Part shown: piece by piece, positions 23,764 through 35,523 of the stretch
Numbering within the stretch: position 1 is the first letter of the stretch
How the letters are laid out: the number at the start of each line of letters is the position of its first letter
Assembly (NCBI GenBank): GCA_033398695.1
Contig: CM065802.1
Span: 207,719,096 to 207,783,095 of the forward strand
Direction of reading: 5' to 3'
DNA from: Orobanche coerulescens
Lineage: Eukaryota > Streptophyta > Magnoliopsida > Lamiales > Orobanchaceae
Length of the DNA: 64,000 nucleotides
Made by a program: the position numbers and the translations under genes
Notes under the pieces: generated by a model
What the model saw: the letters and a program-made list of their open reading frames with translations, nothing else
Database searches by the model: none
What the model was told of the DNA's origin: nothing

Positions 23764-24489
23764 TTCTACCCTCCTTAAAAGAAGTTTCGTCCCGAAACTT
23801 AAATAAAGTAGGGAGAAGCAATATCCCACCAGAAAAACTCAACGAGATACACAAGAACCGAAAAAATCGCGCCCAACGGCGAAACGTTACAAGCAACACG
23901 AAAGAACATACAGCGTGAAAACACGCCCCACGACGACCATAACAACGCCACCGGCAATGATTCAAAACAATAATGAGCAATTAACGACGCATCACATGCA
24001 CACATTTAATCAAAGAAACGCAGGCGACAACAAGTCGCACCCGAACACGACTATGCGGTAGAAACAAATATAGTATTATGATAGAATTCACTCTGATTCT
24101 CGTCAACAAGAAAATGTCCGACGTCAAGACACAAACAATTCAAGATAACAGAAAACGAGAATACCGGACATTACATTCTATCCTATTAAAAATAAGTTTC
24201 GTCCCGAAACTTAAAATAAAACATCATGGTAGAATACAAACAAAACCAAAAAGTTCACGCAACAAATATCAATTTCTACACGAATTACAGCACGAAGTAC
24301 GATACACAACTACATCACGGACACCACGGACACTCCCGAGTAGGAACGAAAACCCAATTCCCGAACATCTTGGCAACGGTCTCACAATGCACCGCTCGGC
24401 GACCCACTTGGCCACACTCGAAACAGTTGACTAACGGTGAACGACAATTCTTCGTAGTACGAGATCAGGCAACAACAGTTAGACAACCC

Positions 24490-24690
24490 CATTCGAACAA
24501 CAACGATCGAACAACAACGATCAAATAACAATGATCGAACAACAATGATCAAATAACAATGATCGAACAACAACGATCAAATAACAATGATCGAACAACA
24601 ACGATCAAATAACAATGATCGAACAATAATGATCAAATAACAATGATCGAACAACAACTATCGAACAACAATGATCGAATGACAACAGTC
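24490..24690. repeat. ATGATC minisatellite
   Basis: The words AATGATCGAACAACAATGATC and AATAACAATGATC-like alternate about fifteen times. Confidence 0.85.
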
Positions 24691-25124
24691 GAACAATGAC
24701 TCCGAAGTCCCTACTTCAACTCCAGACATTAAAAGAACTGGTAGAAAGTGAAAGATGTTACTTCCAAACAAGGTTCATAAGAATCGAACCGAACTCGGAA
24801 AGGTCACGATGACAAACAGGTCGATCTGAAACAAGGTCACAACCAGTTTGAACGATGAAAACTAAGACATCAAACAAGTTCAAAAAGTATCGACGAACAC
24901 GTGCAAGTCGATAGAATTTAGAAGGAGAAACTGCAGAAGTCAAATATAGTACGGGTATTACATACGACCTCTTATAAAAGAAATGTCGTCCCCGCAACTC
25001 ACAACAACGGAAACAAGATAACAACACAAAAAGCATCCGACAGGAAAATCTCCCATGGGTCTCTCAGAGCCGATCCTGATATCTGTGCTAAAGCGCGAAC
25101 TCCGAAAGTCTTAGTAGCCAATTC

Positions 25125-25225
25125 GCAAAACTGAATTCGGTGTCCCTCGAGTCCGCACTTGAAACGCGTTACTGACGAGAAGGACAATTTACACGTGCAT
25201 GCCCCGGCACATCACGGTTGAAACA
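25125..25225 (-). pseudogene. Gypsy-B gag zinc-knuckle pair, both defective
   Basis: On the minus strand 25184-25225 reads CFNRDVPGHARVNC and 25125-25166 reads RFKCGLEGHRIQFC. Both have the 14-residue CX2CX4HX4C spacing. In the first the second cysteine is arginine; in the second the first cysteine is arginine. The 17-base gap and a TAA between them show a frameshift and a stop. In an intact element these knuckles would bind the packaged RNA. Confidence 0.8.
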
Positions 25226-26883
25226 CCTCGGCTCGGCATACCGAAAATACAAATGCTAGATACAATGGGGCATAACGTCGCAAAACAATATAGCGGAGAT
25301 GCCAACTCAGCACAACAAAGAATCATAACACATATCATATACAACGATTACCATCGTAGAGTAATACACACACAAACACTACAACAACGACGGTATCGTT
25401 CGGCGACCTCAACGGCCCGAACGATAACCAGCACATAATTACAAACATTATGAAACAATCACACATGTACACAAACGTACAAACCCAAGCTTCAACAGCT
25501 CACACTCGTGCGACAACACGCAAATCACCACGAGGCGATAAACAGTAAACACCAATTCACATCTCTCACAGAGGGCTAGTACAACAAATGCGTGGCAACG
25601 CCTCGACGTTCATGCCACCAATTCGATCATACTCGGGAGCAAACATCATAACGACAACGCGAACATCACACATACATACCCAGCTCTCAAACGGGAATGG
25701 ATAGGTTTTAAAAACGAAAACCTCCTTTTGAAAACAATTTTGGAAACACCGATTGATCTTGAGTATCACCCTTCAAAAAAAAAAGTACAATCGTGAAACA
25801 TCGTTATCGAGACTTTGGAAAACTATTTCGCATTCGATAAAAATGAAGACACTTTCTTTTCGTGAAAAACTTTCAGAAATATTCGACCCTCGGGTCTAAG
25901 TAAAAGTGTTTCTAAAATATTGGAAATATCTCAAAACATTTTGGTCCTCGAGGTAGAAGAATCTTGAAACATATTGTGGCACCTTGGATGTACCACGAGA
26001 AAATAATTTATTTTAAAAGTACGTCTCGAAATTTATTTTCTAAGGTACTCAAAGTTTTCAAAGATAATTCAATGGGCTAGAATGCCCAAAAATTTCAGAT
26101 AATTACACGGAACATTATAGCGCCGTGGGTCCCGCGCTGGAACCCACCAGGCTAAAAACCATTTACAAAATGCCAAAAAGGTCGATGACGGTAATATTTC
26201 AAAAACTCACAAAAGCCATTTACAAAATACTAAATACCGTCATAAGAATTTCGCCAAAACGATCAAGGCCATAATGCCAAAAACTCGGTTAAGGGAATCG
26301 GTTTTCGAAATAAAACTCAGCCGGTAAAATACCGAAAGCCATTACAAAAGAACTCACGCAGCGGAAAAAGGAATACAGTCCAACATGAACAATCCAATTA
26401 AATACATCTCACAACATCTATTTTAAACATACAACAAAACCATTCCTCGGAGTTTCTCACGAACTCAATCGTCGATACCTTATTCGAAACCCAACAAGGT
26501 TCTCAATTTTCACACCATACCACCCCTCACAGTGGTTCAAAGGTAAAACAACAATAGGCCCAGTTTTATACGTATATTATATGTCACATGTATTAAATAC
26601 AACTATATTCACAACACCGTGCAAATAAAATTATGCACCGCAATTAACTCATTTAGATAAAATCATGATACACAGGTACTTCGCATAAAAGAGGAGACTT
26701 ACGTCCACAGGCCGCACGGAGATGACGGTCGCCCACGATACCAATCTCATCCGACAACATATCCGACATGTTGTGACTACGCACAACTCAACTTGTCACC
26801 TGACGACTCGAACGACAAGACAACACATTACTCGACAAACCACGACTCGACTCGACCCGACAGCCTAGGTTTCCGCAACCTAA

Positions 26884-26895
26884 GCTCTGATACCA
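26884..26895 (-). other. Gypsy-B primer-binding site (tRNA-Met)
   Basis: On the minus strand this reads exactly TGGTATCAGAGC, four bases inside the right-hand LTR. It sets the element's orientation. Confidence 0.9.
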
Positions 26896-26899
26896 TAAA

Positions 26900-29103
26900 T
26901 GTAACATCCCCAAAACCATATGGGAATATTACACGCCGTAGACCCTTTCCACAAGGATCTACCAGACTAAACATCCATAAACAACCAAATGCTTGCCCAG
27001 CCAGGGTCAAACAATAAAATGATACAGGTCGATATGGTCACTTACACGTGAATACACAGACCGATGAGGTCACACAACCCAATCGACAAAACTGACTTAA
27101 ATAACATTACCCACACAGGGGTCGAAATACAATACAGCGGAAGACTGAAATCAACTCTGACAACACAACAAAAATCAAAACAACTCTCGACTCATGATTA
27201 GTATCGCAGCTCGTCATCCTCTTGTGCCAATCCTGTGACTGCTCCCCTGAATCTGCATGTACCTGGACGCAAAACAGACATCCACCCCCCGATTACTCGG
27301 GGGTTAGTAAAACTCCACTGTTTTACTAGTGCAAGTATCAAATCATACGAAACGTAACAAGCAAATAATAATCGTGAATCCAATATAATAATCAAGTATC
27401 AAAATATTCCCTGGAGGTTTTCACAAGGGAAGATAAGCTATGAAGCATTCGAAAATAAGATTATCATCTCAAGAATTTTTTAGATTTTCAAAACCTTTAA
27501 GACCTCAAGTCTTGATTCACAAAACCTTTCGAAAAACTTTAGGGCCTTAATCCAAATCTTGTTTCATAACTCAGCAGTTTACAATACGGGAAACATTTAT
27601 TTTCATAAAACTTTTCCTTTCAAAACTTTGATTTGAAAATAATCATGCTCATGACACCGTGATCCACTGTCACGTGTCTCCGTAGGTTCAACAACCCGCA
27701 CGGACTACACCACGCACAATTAAACAAACATAATCAATTCCGACACCGTGATCTACTGTCACGTGTCTCCGTAGGTTCAATAACCCGCACGGACTATTAA
27801 CCAGACATAACCAATTCCGACACCGTGATCCACTGTCACGTGTCTCCGTAGGCTTAACAACCCGCACGGACTATATCAATCACAACAATCACACACACCG
27901 TCCTGACACCGTAGTCCACTGCCACATGTCACCGTAAGCCCCGTCGAGCTCATCCGGTTGGACGTACTGTGTCCGAAACTCATAGTCCACTGCCATGCAT
28001 TATCGTAGGCCTCGTCAGACCAGCACGATTGGACCTCAGTACCTCACTAAATTCTGACCCCGTAGTCCACTACCACGAATCCTCGTAGGTCCCGTCGAAC
28101 CAACACGAGTGAACTTAGCGGTCACACACATATTCATATTCACATTCACATTACATACAACAATGAGCACAATTAATCAATCACATTGATCACCACAAAA
28201 TCGTACATCCCACGCACATAACACAATCTCAACACTCGCAACAACTATCGTCAATCAACGACACATAACCAATATAACACACGTTCGGTACACAATGCAT
28301 TGCACAACTGAGTGTACAACCATCCCATATGTACATCGCAATCCTGCACAAATGGCACAACGCCTAACACGTATACTAATATAACACTATTATCGCAAAG
28401 CCTTCAAATTACGGAAAACACAACCAACTCAAACGGAACATAATTACGAAGGCAAGCGAAATCATCATACATATCATACGTAATTACTAGTCGCAAGATA
28501 CAAGTCGTATAATAAGATACTTGCCTTAATAACCGCTACCAAACGCTCCGAAGAACACGGTTCGACCGGGAAGCTCGGACCCCGAAGAAGACAACGAACG
28601 GAAGGGTTCCGACTCGAGTTCTTCACAAGAATTTGACCCTAACAACATATAATCAATAAATCATCGATCATACGAGGAAGAATAATCGTAGAACGCCCGA
28701 AAACCCCTCTATGACATTTTACCGGACACCTTCAAGGCGTCGATCAAGAACTCGACCAAAACAACGAATCGATACGATCCAACCATGGAATAACAAGGGA
28801 AATGATAGAATACATCTAAATAATCATCAATACATCACAAATCTAAGTTATTACGGTTAAATCGGACAAAACGAACAAAAACCCCCAATTCACCCAAAAG
28901 TAGGGTTTCAAGAATTTACCTTGGATTAATGATGAAGAACAATTGTTGGTGTCATTAATTCACACCAAGAACTTGAAGAATATGAAGTTCTCTGGGATTG
29001 ATGATGCAAAAAAACCCAAAAATCGCCCACAAGAGGAGGAGGAATGAAGGAAGAGATGAAATGAGCATTCATCTCACAAAATCCGCACAAATAGGCTGAT
29101 CTG
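26900..29103 (-). repeat. Gypsy-B 5' LTR, left part
   Basis: It starts TGTAACATCCCCAAAACC and matches 20810-23025 or so. It is interrupted at the 8-bp hAT target site CTGATCTG (29096-29103) and resumes at 42900. Confidence 0.9.
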
Positions 29104-30094
29104 TAGGGATGTCAATGGGTCGGGTAGGGTACAGGTATGCTAGTACCATACCCTACCCGCCTCTAAAATACCCTACCCATACCCGATCCTATTACCCGAA
29201 ATTTTTATTTCGGGTAGGGTACGGGTATGCCCGACGGGTAATAGGGTACCCTACGGGTAATCAGATACCCGATTTCTTGCACAAAATGACAGTGACAGAA
29301 ATTAAAAATGATAATTAAACAAACTTACAATGTCAACAAACTTACATTGACAAATTAAAACGGATAATTAAACAAACTTGCACAACACAGTTCCAAAAGT
29401 TCAAAATAGAAATTAATCCAACACAATTAAACCAAATATCACTTGATTTAATTTCACATCTCAAACTAAAAAGGATAAAAAATAATCATAACATGAAGAT
29501 TCGAGCTTTAAATCATTCTCTTAAACTTCTTCTCCAACTTTAAATCTTCCATCAAAGATCTCAGTACAACGTCGTAACATTAGAATCCTACAAAATATAT
29601 TTCACATTAAATGTCTATGAATATCTAAACATAACTAGAGAATTGATGAATATTTGTGTGAAAAAATTAAAAATCTAATTACCTCATCATCTTCATCACT
29701 TGAATAAGCTGTTAGACCATTCGCAACTCCAAATGATGATGAAACTTGAACTAAAAAAGTACAAAACAATAATTATTAAACTGAAAATCAACTTATACAA
29801 ACCACACACACTGATAGAGATTAGAGAGAGAGAAAGGTGAAGTCTTTTTTACAACATTTTCTGAGTACACACACTAATTATTAGTATTTCTTTTTTTTTT
29901 CTTTCTCAAATGTGCTTCCTTTGAAACAGGCTATGTAAAAGGATTGAACAGTGAAAGTGGGTCTATTTTAATTTATTTTATTTCCTTTTCTCCCTCTTCA
30001 GTCTAAGAAAGAGAAATTAGAAGTAATGCTGAACTATGGATGGGGAAATCCATCATAGATCATCATTTCCGGTGATGAAAACCATCTATATTAC
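29104..30094 (-). other. hAT 3' untranslated and subterminal region
   Basis: It holds the subterminal repeats, then AT-rich sequence with no reading frame of interest up to the transposase stop codon at about 30095. Confidence 0.7.
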
Positions 30095-31214
30095 TTATAC
30101 AAAGCAAGTAAAAATAGAAGCAGAAATCAAACTGTCTAATCTTTCCCATAACCAATCTTGAGAGCACATCAATGCCTCCAATGTTTCCGGAACGAGCCTA
30201 CTACGATGTTTGTTGACAACCCTGCCACTAGTGCTAAAAGCAGCCTCTGAAGCCACCGTAGAAACAGGAATAACATAAATATCCTTTGCAATTAAACGCA
30301 ATGTGGGATGCTTAACCCCTTGTGTCTTCCACCAAGTCAATATATCAAAATCTGCATCATTGGGTAGCAATGCCTCCTCCAAATAAGAATCAAACTCTGA
30401 TTTCTCCTGTGCACTAGTGGACTCGGATAAATATGCTCCAAGAGATTCAATACCCCAAAAGATAATTCGTGGTCTAGATTCTAGAACCTCTGAAGCAAGA
30501 GAAGTTGGATTGCTTCCAACTGTGGGTTTTGGGGAGGAAGACTTGTACTCTTTTTCAAATTTGTACATAAATTTTCGAACATTTCCCTTTGCATTTTCAG
30601 CATTTTCCCCATAAATTTGATCAAAATAATAGTCAATGGTTTTAAACTTGAACCTAGGATCCAAAATAACTGCAACTGACAAGATTTTATGAATGTCATC
30701 CCAATATTTTTTTAACTTTTCAATCATTTTTGCAGCCATAAACTTGACTGCAAGGTACTCAGACTCAAGCCACTTATCTATCTTAAGCCTAACTTCACAA
30801 ATATAGATAAAAATCTTATTTTCAGTTGGACATTTTGTAGTAGAAAACATTTCAGTCAACACATAAAAAAATTCCAGCCTTTCACAAATTTCACTAGCAA
30901 GCAACCAATCATGCTCAGTTGGCAAACTCTTATATAGTGAATCGTGTTGTTTCAGACGAGGAAAAACGGTCTTATATAAGAGTGCAGAGCTAAGCATTAA
31001 ATAAGTAGAGTTCCATCTTGTTTTAACATCATGAGCAAGTTTTTTCTTATCAGTTATGTGCAATTGACGTGCAGTTTCTTCAAATTTTTCCACTCTTTTT
31101 GGAGTTGCCGTCCAATAATACACACTATCTCGGATCCTCTCAATGCTATCCACAATAGCATCTAAACCATCCTTAACAATTAGATTTAGAATGTGAGCCG
31201 CACAGCGCATGTGT
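30095..31214 (-). pseudogene. hAT transposase, C-terminal part of exon 2
   Basis: The 371-residue open frame starts MRCAAHILNLIVKDGLDAIV, a conserved hAT catalytic-domain block, and continues through DVKTRWNSTYLML and the EHDWLL region. It ends with the hAT dimerisation domain: DILTWWKTQGVKHPTLRLIA, then IPVSTVASEAAFSTSGRVVN and LVPETLEALMCSQDWL. The transposase would bind the element's ends, cut it out and reinsert it, acting in the nucleus as a dimer. Gypsy-C cut the gene between the codons around HMRCAAH. Removing Gypsy-C and one TGTGT restores the frame exactly. The rest of the exon is intact. Confidence 0.92.
31210..31214. other. Gypsy-C target-site duplication (TGTGT)
   Basis: TGTGT precedes the 5' LTR and recurs after the 3' LTR at 40842-40846. 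The hAT reading frame confirms it independently. Confidence 0.93.
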
Positions 31215-31369
31215 TGTAATATCCGGATTTATTACAGTGTATTTCATCTGTATTCAAACCATGTATTATACGGATTGGTGAATTTGATTATTGGAGTATG
31301 ATATTTCGTGTATTGATATCATTATACATAAGTATAGAAACATGCAAAATTACTCAAGCAACCTCGTGA

Positions 31370-31595
31370 TAGCGCACGCTAAGAATGTATCTTAACGCGC
31401 GCTATCGGGCCATTATTAGCGCACGCTATGAAGATAGGAGTTGCGTGCGCTAAGAACTCAATTATTGAGCGGGACGGCTAACACATGCGCCAGCCGGGAC
31501 ATGGGTCCGGATAAGATTCCCGCTGACGCACCCGGACAAATTTTGAAGTCAACCATTATTAGCGCACGCTAAGGGATGCTTAGTAGCGTGCGCTA
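31370..31595 (+). repeat. Gypsy-C palindrome array 1 (upstream of TATA)
   Basis: Near-palindromes of the type TAGCGCACGCTA start at 31370, 31393, 31417, 31441, 31560 and 31584. Adjacent spacings are 23, 24, 24 and 24 bp. The 119-bp gap is close to five periods and holds weaker look-alikes (near 31466 and 31479). The array ends 22 bp before the TATA box. Confidence 0.9.
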
Positions 31596-31617
31596 ACTTG
31601 TCAATAATGCAGAATAT

Positions 31618-31624
31618 TATAAAT
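31618..31624 (+). promoter_or_regulatory. Probable TATA box of Gypsy-C 5' LTR
   Basis: TATAAAT lies just downstream of array 1. The element's RNA would start some 30 bp further on, near 31650. The position matches the TATA box of Gypsy-D relative to its array. Confidence 0.65.
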
Positions 31625-32400
31625 GGGACAACAACCGTTTTGGCTTTCATTTCTTTCGCCCATTCCTCAGCCTTGAGAGTTCAGAGAGCTATAGAAATAC
31701 TCCTATACACTTAGAACACATATTGTTGGTGTTATACATTGGTTATCACTTGGGAATGTTCATGGAAGTGGAATAGCACCTTGGAGTGGCATACAACCAA
31801 CCGGAGTGGGATTCTACCTTACGGTTCAGTGATTTTCGTCATTTTAAGGTATGTTCAATCTATCTCCAGACTTAGAGTTGGATTCTAACGATTTGGAGGA
31901 TCATGTTAACAAGATATGGATTTTCATAGATGAATTATCCAAGTATATCATGTTTGGAATATTGAGATGAATAAGTCTTAAATACCTTGATTATAATCAT
32001 CATGATTCGAATCTTATTACACTGAATATGTGAAGAGAAGCTTCTATCATTGGTAAACCGAATCTATTAGATGATTTCATATTAATCTTGGACTTGACTT
32101 TAACAATCATTATTGTTGGATAAATCTATAGGTTTGATCATGGAAGGATTTATCTAGTATAGATAGAACGTTTATCAACTTCAGCATGATAATATTGATG
32201 GGTATAAGGTGTTGATATCAACTGTTTAGCTTTTCGAATTCTCGTATGAAGATTTGAAGTCGGAATGGAATATGGTTTTATATTGGTATGCATATCCTTG
32301 AATCCGAAGTTGTCTTTATCCGTAAAATCATTCATAAGGGTATGAACTTGGTATTCATGGAAGTAACATGAATTATCACGAAAGATTTCATTGTTTCGAT

Positions 32401-32441
32401 CATGGCAAGAACAGTTTACTGCTCAGCAGTAAACTGCCATG
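32401..32441 (+). repeat. Perfect hairpin in Gypsy-C LTR
   Basis: The arms CAGTTTACTGCT (32412-32423) and AGCAGTAAACTG (32425-32436) are exact reverse complements around a single C. Outer CATGG and CCATG extend the pairing. The arms and loop are unchanged in the 3' LTR at about 39680-39704. The hairpin sits directly before palindrome array 2. Confidence 0.9.
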
Positions 32442-32447
32442 CAAAGA

Positions 32448-32663
32448 TAGCGCACGCTATGCTATGCAGTTTAACGTGCGCTATCGAGCACGAGTTAGCA
32501 TGCGCTACGTTCGGTACATAACGTACGCTAGACCATCAGACGAGTCAGTAGGCTGGTCAGTGAAGTACTGACCATGCATAGTTAGCGTACGCTAGTCTTT
32601 GTTGTTTGCGTGCGCTATCGGGCAGACTTAACGCACGCTACACAGAGTACTTAGCGTGCGCTA
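32448..32663 (+). repeat. Gypsy-C palindrome array 2 (downstream of TATA)
   Basis: Eight 12-mers start at 32448, 32472, 32496, 32519, 32583, 32606, 32629 and 32652. They include TAGCGCACGCTA, TAACGTGCGCTA, TAGCATGCGCTA, TAACGTACGCTA and TAGCGTACGCTA. Spacings are 24, 24, 23, 64, 23, 23 and 23 bp. The intervening 11-12 bp differ each time. Confidence 0.92.
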
Positions 32664-33580
32664 AGCAGTTCAGTCAGATTGCATTTTATGAACTTTTGGC
32701 CGTAAATCGAATTGTTATACATCCGTACGACGTGAGATAAATCCTATATCATTTCTTTTGTTAAGGTTTGATCTTGTTGCGTGATTGATTGAGGAGGACG
32801 ACTTTCGAGTGTTCGTTTTGTGGAAGTATTGTTCTTGTCTTCAGACCGAGGCAAGTACTCTAATTAGAATTGTTTATATTATGACAATAATGGTGTGATT
32901 GTATCGTGTAAATATGTTGTGAATATATGTCCACCATGCGTTGATCCGACGGGAATCATCATGGGAATCTATAGCTGTGTGCGCTGGATCGTTAGACAGG
33001 TAGTTCCACCATGTGTTGGTCCGACGGGATCATCATGGGAATCTATAGTTTGTGTCTACTGGATCGTTGGAATACCATCAGTATGTTGAAACTGTTATGA
33101 TATGATATGTGTTGTGGATATTCTCGTTGGAGAAACTTGTTATGATATAATTGTTGATTATATCACTGTTGTATGATTATTGTACTTGTACTAGCATCGT
33201 TGTGCTAACCCCTTCGGGGGTGAACATTTGTGTATGTTCAGGATCTAGGAGAGCGGGAAAACAACCACTGGAGATGCATGACGACGAGGGTGCAGAGTGA
33301 TGTACCGACCGGGTTTACTGTCTGTTATTTGTTGGTTATTTTAATAAGTACTCGAGTACGAAGTCATTTATGATGATTTGAATTTGGTGATGTATTATTG
33401 AGTTCTGTTGAACAATTGTACTATTTCTGTATTGGGTCAGAACTGTTGTACCGTAATTTCGTTATTTCCATTCGTTAATACCTTTTAATGACTGTTTAAA
33501 TTCTTCAGCCTTGTAAATCCTTATGTAAAGGATTTACGGCGCTGTAATATTCCTGAATATATCGGGGGTGTTACAGAATA

Positions 33581-33592
33581 TGGTATCAGAGC
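33581..33592 (+). other. Gypsy-C primer-binding site (tRNA-Met)
   Basis: TGGTATCAGAGC lies six bases after the 5' LTR. It is an exact match to the plant initiator tRNA-Met complement. Confidence 0.93.
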
Positions 33593-33810
33593 TAAGATTA
33601 TGGATATCTTGGCCGTTGGGTTAAAATAGGGGTCATTTACGTCTTTTGAGGTAACCGGTCGTGAATGACATCAGTGCACTGCCTACGTCTTCATGCGAAC
33701 AGTGGTTGTAAGTTCCTAAACTCTATCTCGTTCTTTACATGTTGTGTCTCTTTATACTTGAATATTAGAACGATGTTGTTTCCTGTGTATTAAGTACTTG
33801 TGCTTACAGT

Positions 33811-34464
33811 ATGTTGAGAGGGGGACGTGGACGTGGTCGCGGTCGTGGACGCGGACGAAGGAATGCTGAAAGGGAAGCGTCGCCTTCTAATCAGGCTAGT
33901 CATAGCTCAGGCGAGCCGCAGCAATCCATCAATAACGAACCGGAACCTGGTGTGCCAGAAATCCTTCGTCAAGTCGTGAACCAGATGACTCAGTTCGCTC
34001 AGGTCGTGGACCGAATGCAAGTGGCGGCAGGAATTCAGCAGGGAGATGGACAACAAAGGATTCCAGAAATGGGAAATCGAGGTGACCGATGGTTACAAGA
34101 AGTGGCAAAGATGCTACCACCCAAATTTGACGGCTTTTCCGAGGCTCCCACTTGGGACCATTGGTTGAAGGAACTGGAGAAAATTTTTGCTGGAATTAAT
34201 TGCCCGGACGACAGGAGAGTTCCTATTGCCTACAAGATAGGGGAAGCATCCGAGTGGTGGGAAGCTATCCGACCTGCAGATCATGATGCCGATTGGACGG
34301 AATTTAAAATGATGATGGAAGCTCAGTATTGCCCTCGTCCTATGAGGGAAGCCAAAATTCGGGAATTTTTCTCCGCTCAACCATCAGACGAACCCGTATC
34401 CTGCACGATTAAGACGTTTAACCAAAGAGCTAGCATTTGTTCGACATCCGGTCGTAATGTATGA
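33811..34464 (+). pseudogene. Gypsy-C gag, N-terminal part
   Basis: The frame of 217 residues opens MLRGGRGRGRGRGRGRRNAE, an arginine/glycine-rich stretch likely to bind nucleic acid. The retrotransposon gag domain follows: FDGFSEAPTWDHWLKELEKI, then YKIGEASEWWEAI at about residues 105-160. Near 34428 a one-base indel breaks the frame, so the frame ends in a short chance tail. The reading continues at 34433-35377 in another frame with ELAFVRHPVVMYEMM. Gag would form the particle and bind RNA. Confidence 0.9.
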
Positions 34465-35377
34465 GATGATGATTCATTTTGAAATGAGGATGAAACCAGA
34501 AATCCAGAGGTACATGTCCGGTTTTGAATGTACCACTCTCCGCCAGTACCAGGATAAGGCATTGGCGTATGAAATAAAAGAAGCAGCAATGGAGAAGTTT
34601 ATGGAGTCGAAGAAACAGAAAGTCTCTGGTACTTTTACAGAGCACAAGAGCAGTGGGCCCCGCAAGGCCCAATCTTCTTTTTCTTTCAAGAAGCCTTCGC
34701 ACCCATCTAAGAGCGGAAAGAATTACGGAACAATGTCAGCCACGGCGGATACAGCTAGGAAGTGCTTTAACTGTGGTCGCCCAGGCCACCTTTGGCGTGA
34801 TTGTTTGTGCACTCCGGTTACATGTTTTGAGTGCGGACAGGAAGGGCACCGTGCGACGTTTTGTAAGGACGCCACTAAGTACAATGGAACCCGTTCATCA
34901 CAGCCAGTTCAGAAGGAAGCCAGTGTCCAACAGACGCAGCAAAGTGTTCAGATGCCTCAGAATTTTGGCCGCGGGCGAGGCAGAGGACAATGGGACCGGA
35001 AGGGGACATCGAGTGCTGGATCTGTTCCCCCACGTTTGTATGAGATGAGGAGGACAGATGATCGTGATGTCTTTGCCGCATCGTGTCTTGTCCAAATCCT
35101 TTCCCAGCCAGTTAGCATTTTGTTCGATACAGGAGCTACACATTCTTTCATATCTTTGTCTTGTGTAAATCGTTTGAATATTTCCGGTTTTCATGCTTGT
35201 GAACCTTATGTTGTTGGTTTACCGAGTGGAGAGAGGATTGTCGGGAATTTAGAAACTAGAAATTTCCCTGTATCATTTGGGGGCAGAGAGTGGCTCTCAA
35301 ATCTGATCGTGATAGAAATGCAAGGAGATGACACGATACTGGAGACGATTGGCTTAATCGGTATGGAGCAATTGTAG
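34433..35377 (+). pseudogene. Gypsy-C gag C-terminus and protease start
   Basis: After the frameshift the gag domain finishes (MKPEIQRYMSGFECTTLRQY). Two intact zinc knuckles follow: CFNCGRPGHLWRDC at 34762-34804 and CFECGQEGHRATFC at 34823-34864. The aspartic protease active site ILFDTGATHSFIS lies at about 35119-35155. The frame ends at a stop at 35375-35377 (GMEQL), where the family normally reads a conserved GMDWL-like segment. Sequence from 35378 to 35523 continues the protease/linker in broken frames. Confidence 0.9.
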
Positions 35378-35523
35378 ACTACCGAAGGAGGAATATTTCA
35401 TCGATCGGCGATGATGGCTCCGGCACTGCTCGAAGGATGGAAACCGGAAGCTCGGGAAAATTGATCAAGGCGATGAAAGTCACAAATTGTTGAAACAGTA
35501 ATGCATGCAATCGGAGTTACGCA

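Larger units (their letters stand above)
23764..26899 (-). other. Gypsy-B interior, mostly non-coding
   Basis: The 3.1-kb interior holds the decayed gag zinc knuckles (25125-25225), an AACAACRATGATCRAAYAACA minisatellite at 24490-24690, and three versions of the LTR/polypurine junction at 23761, 24172 and 24958. A stretch near 26100-26160 resembles the LTR start seen at 63902-64000 (CGCCGTGGGTCCC..., ACCCACCAGGC). No pol domain is visible. Confidence 0.7.
31215..33575 (+). repeat. Gypsy-C 5' LTR
   Basis: It starts TGTAATATCCGG and ends GGGGGTGTTACA. It carries a palindrome array (31370-31595), a TATA box (31618-31624), a long hairpin (32401-32441), a second palindrome array (32448-32663) and two tandem units at 32929-33070. 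Open frames inside it are chance. Confidence 0.95.

Noticed and set aside
32448..32663. CRISPR-like layout (short repeats with unique spacers)
   Set aside because: Repeats are only 12 bp, vary in sequence, spacers are 11-12 bp, and the array lies inside a plant retrotransposon LTR with no cas genes.
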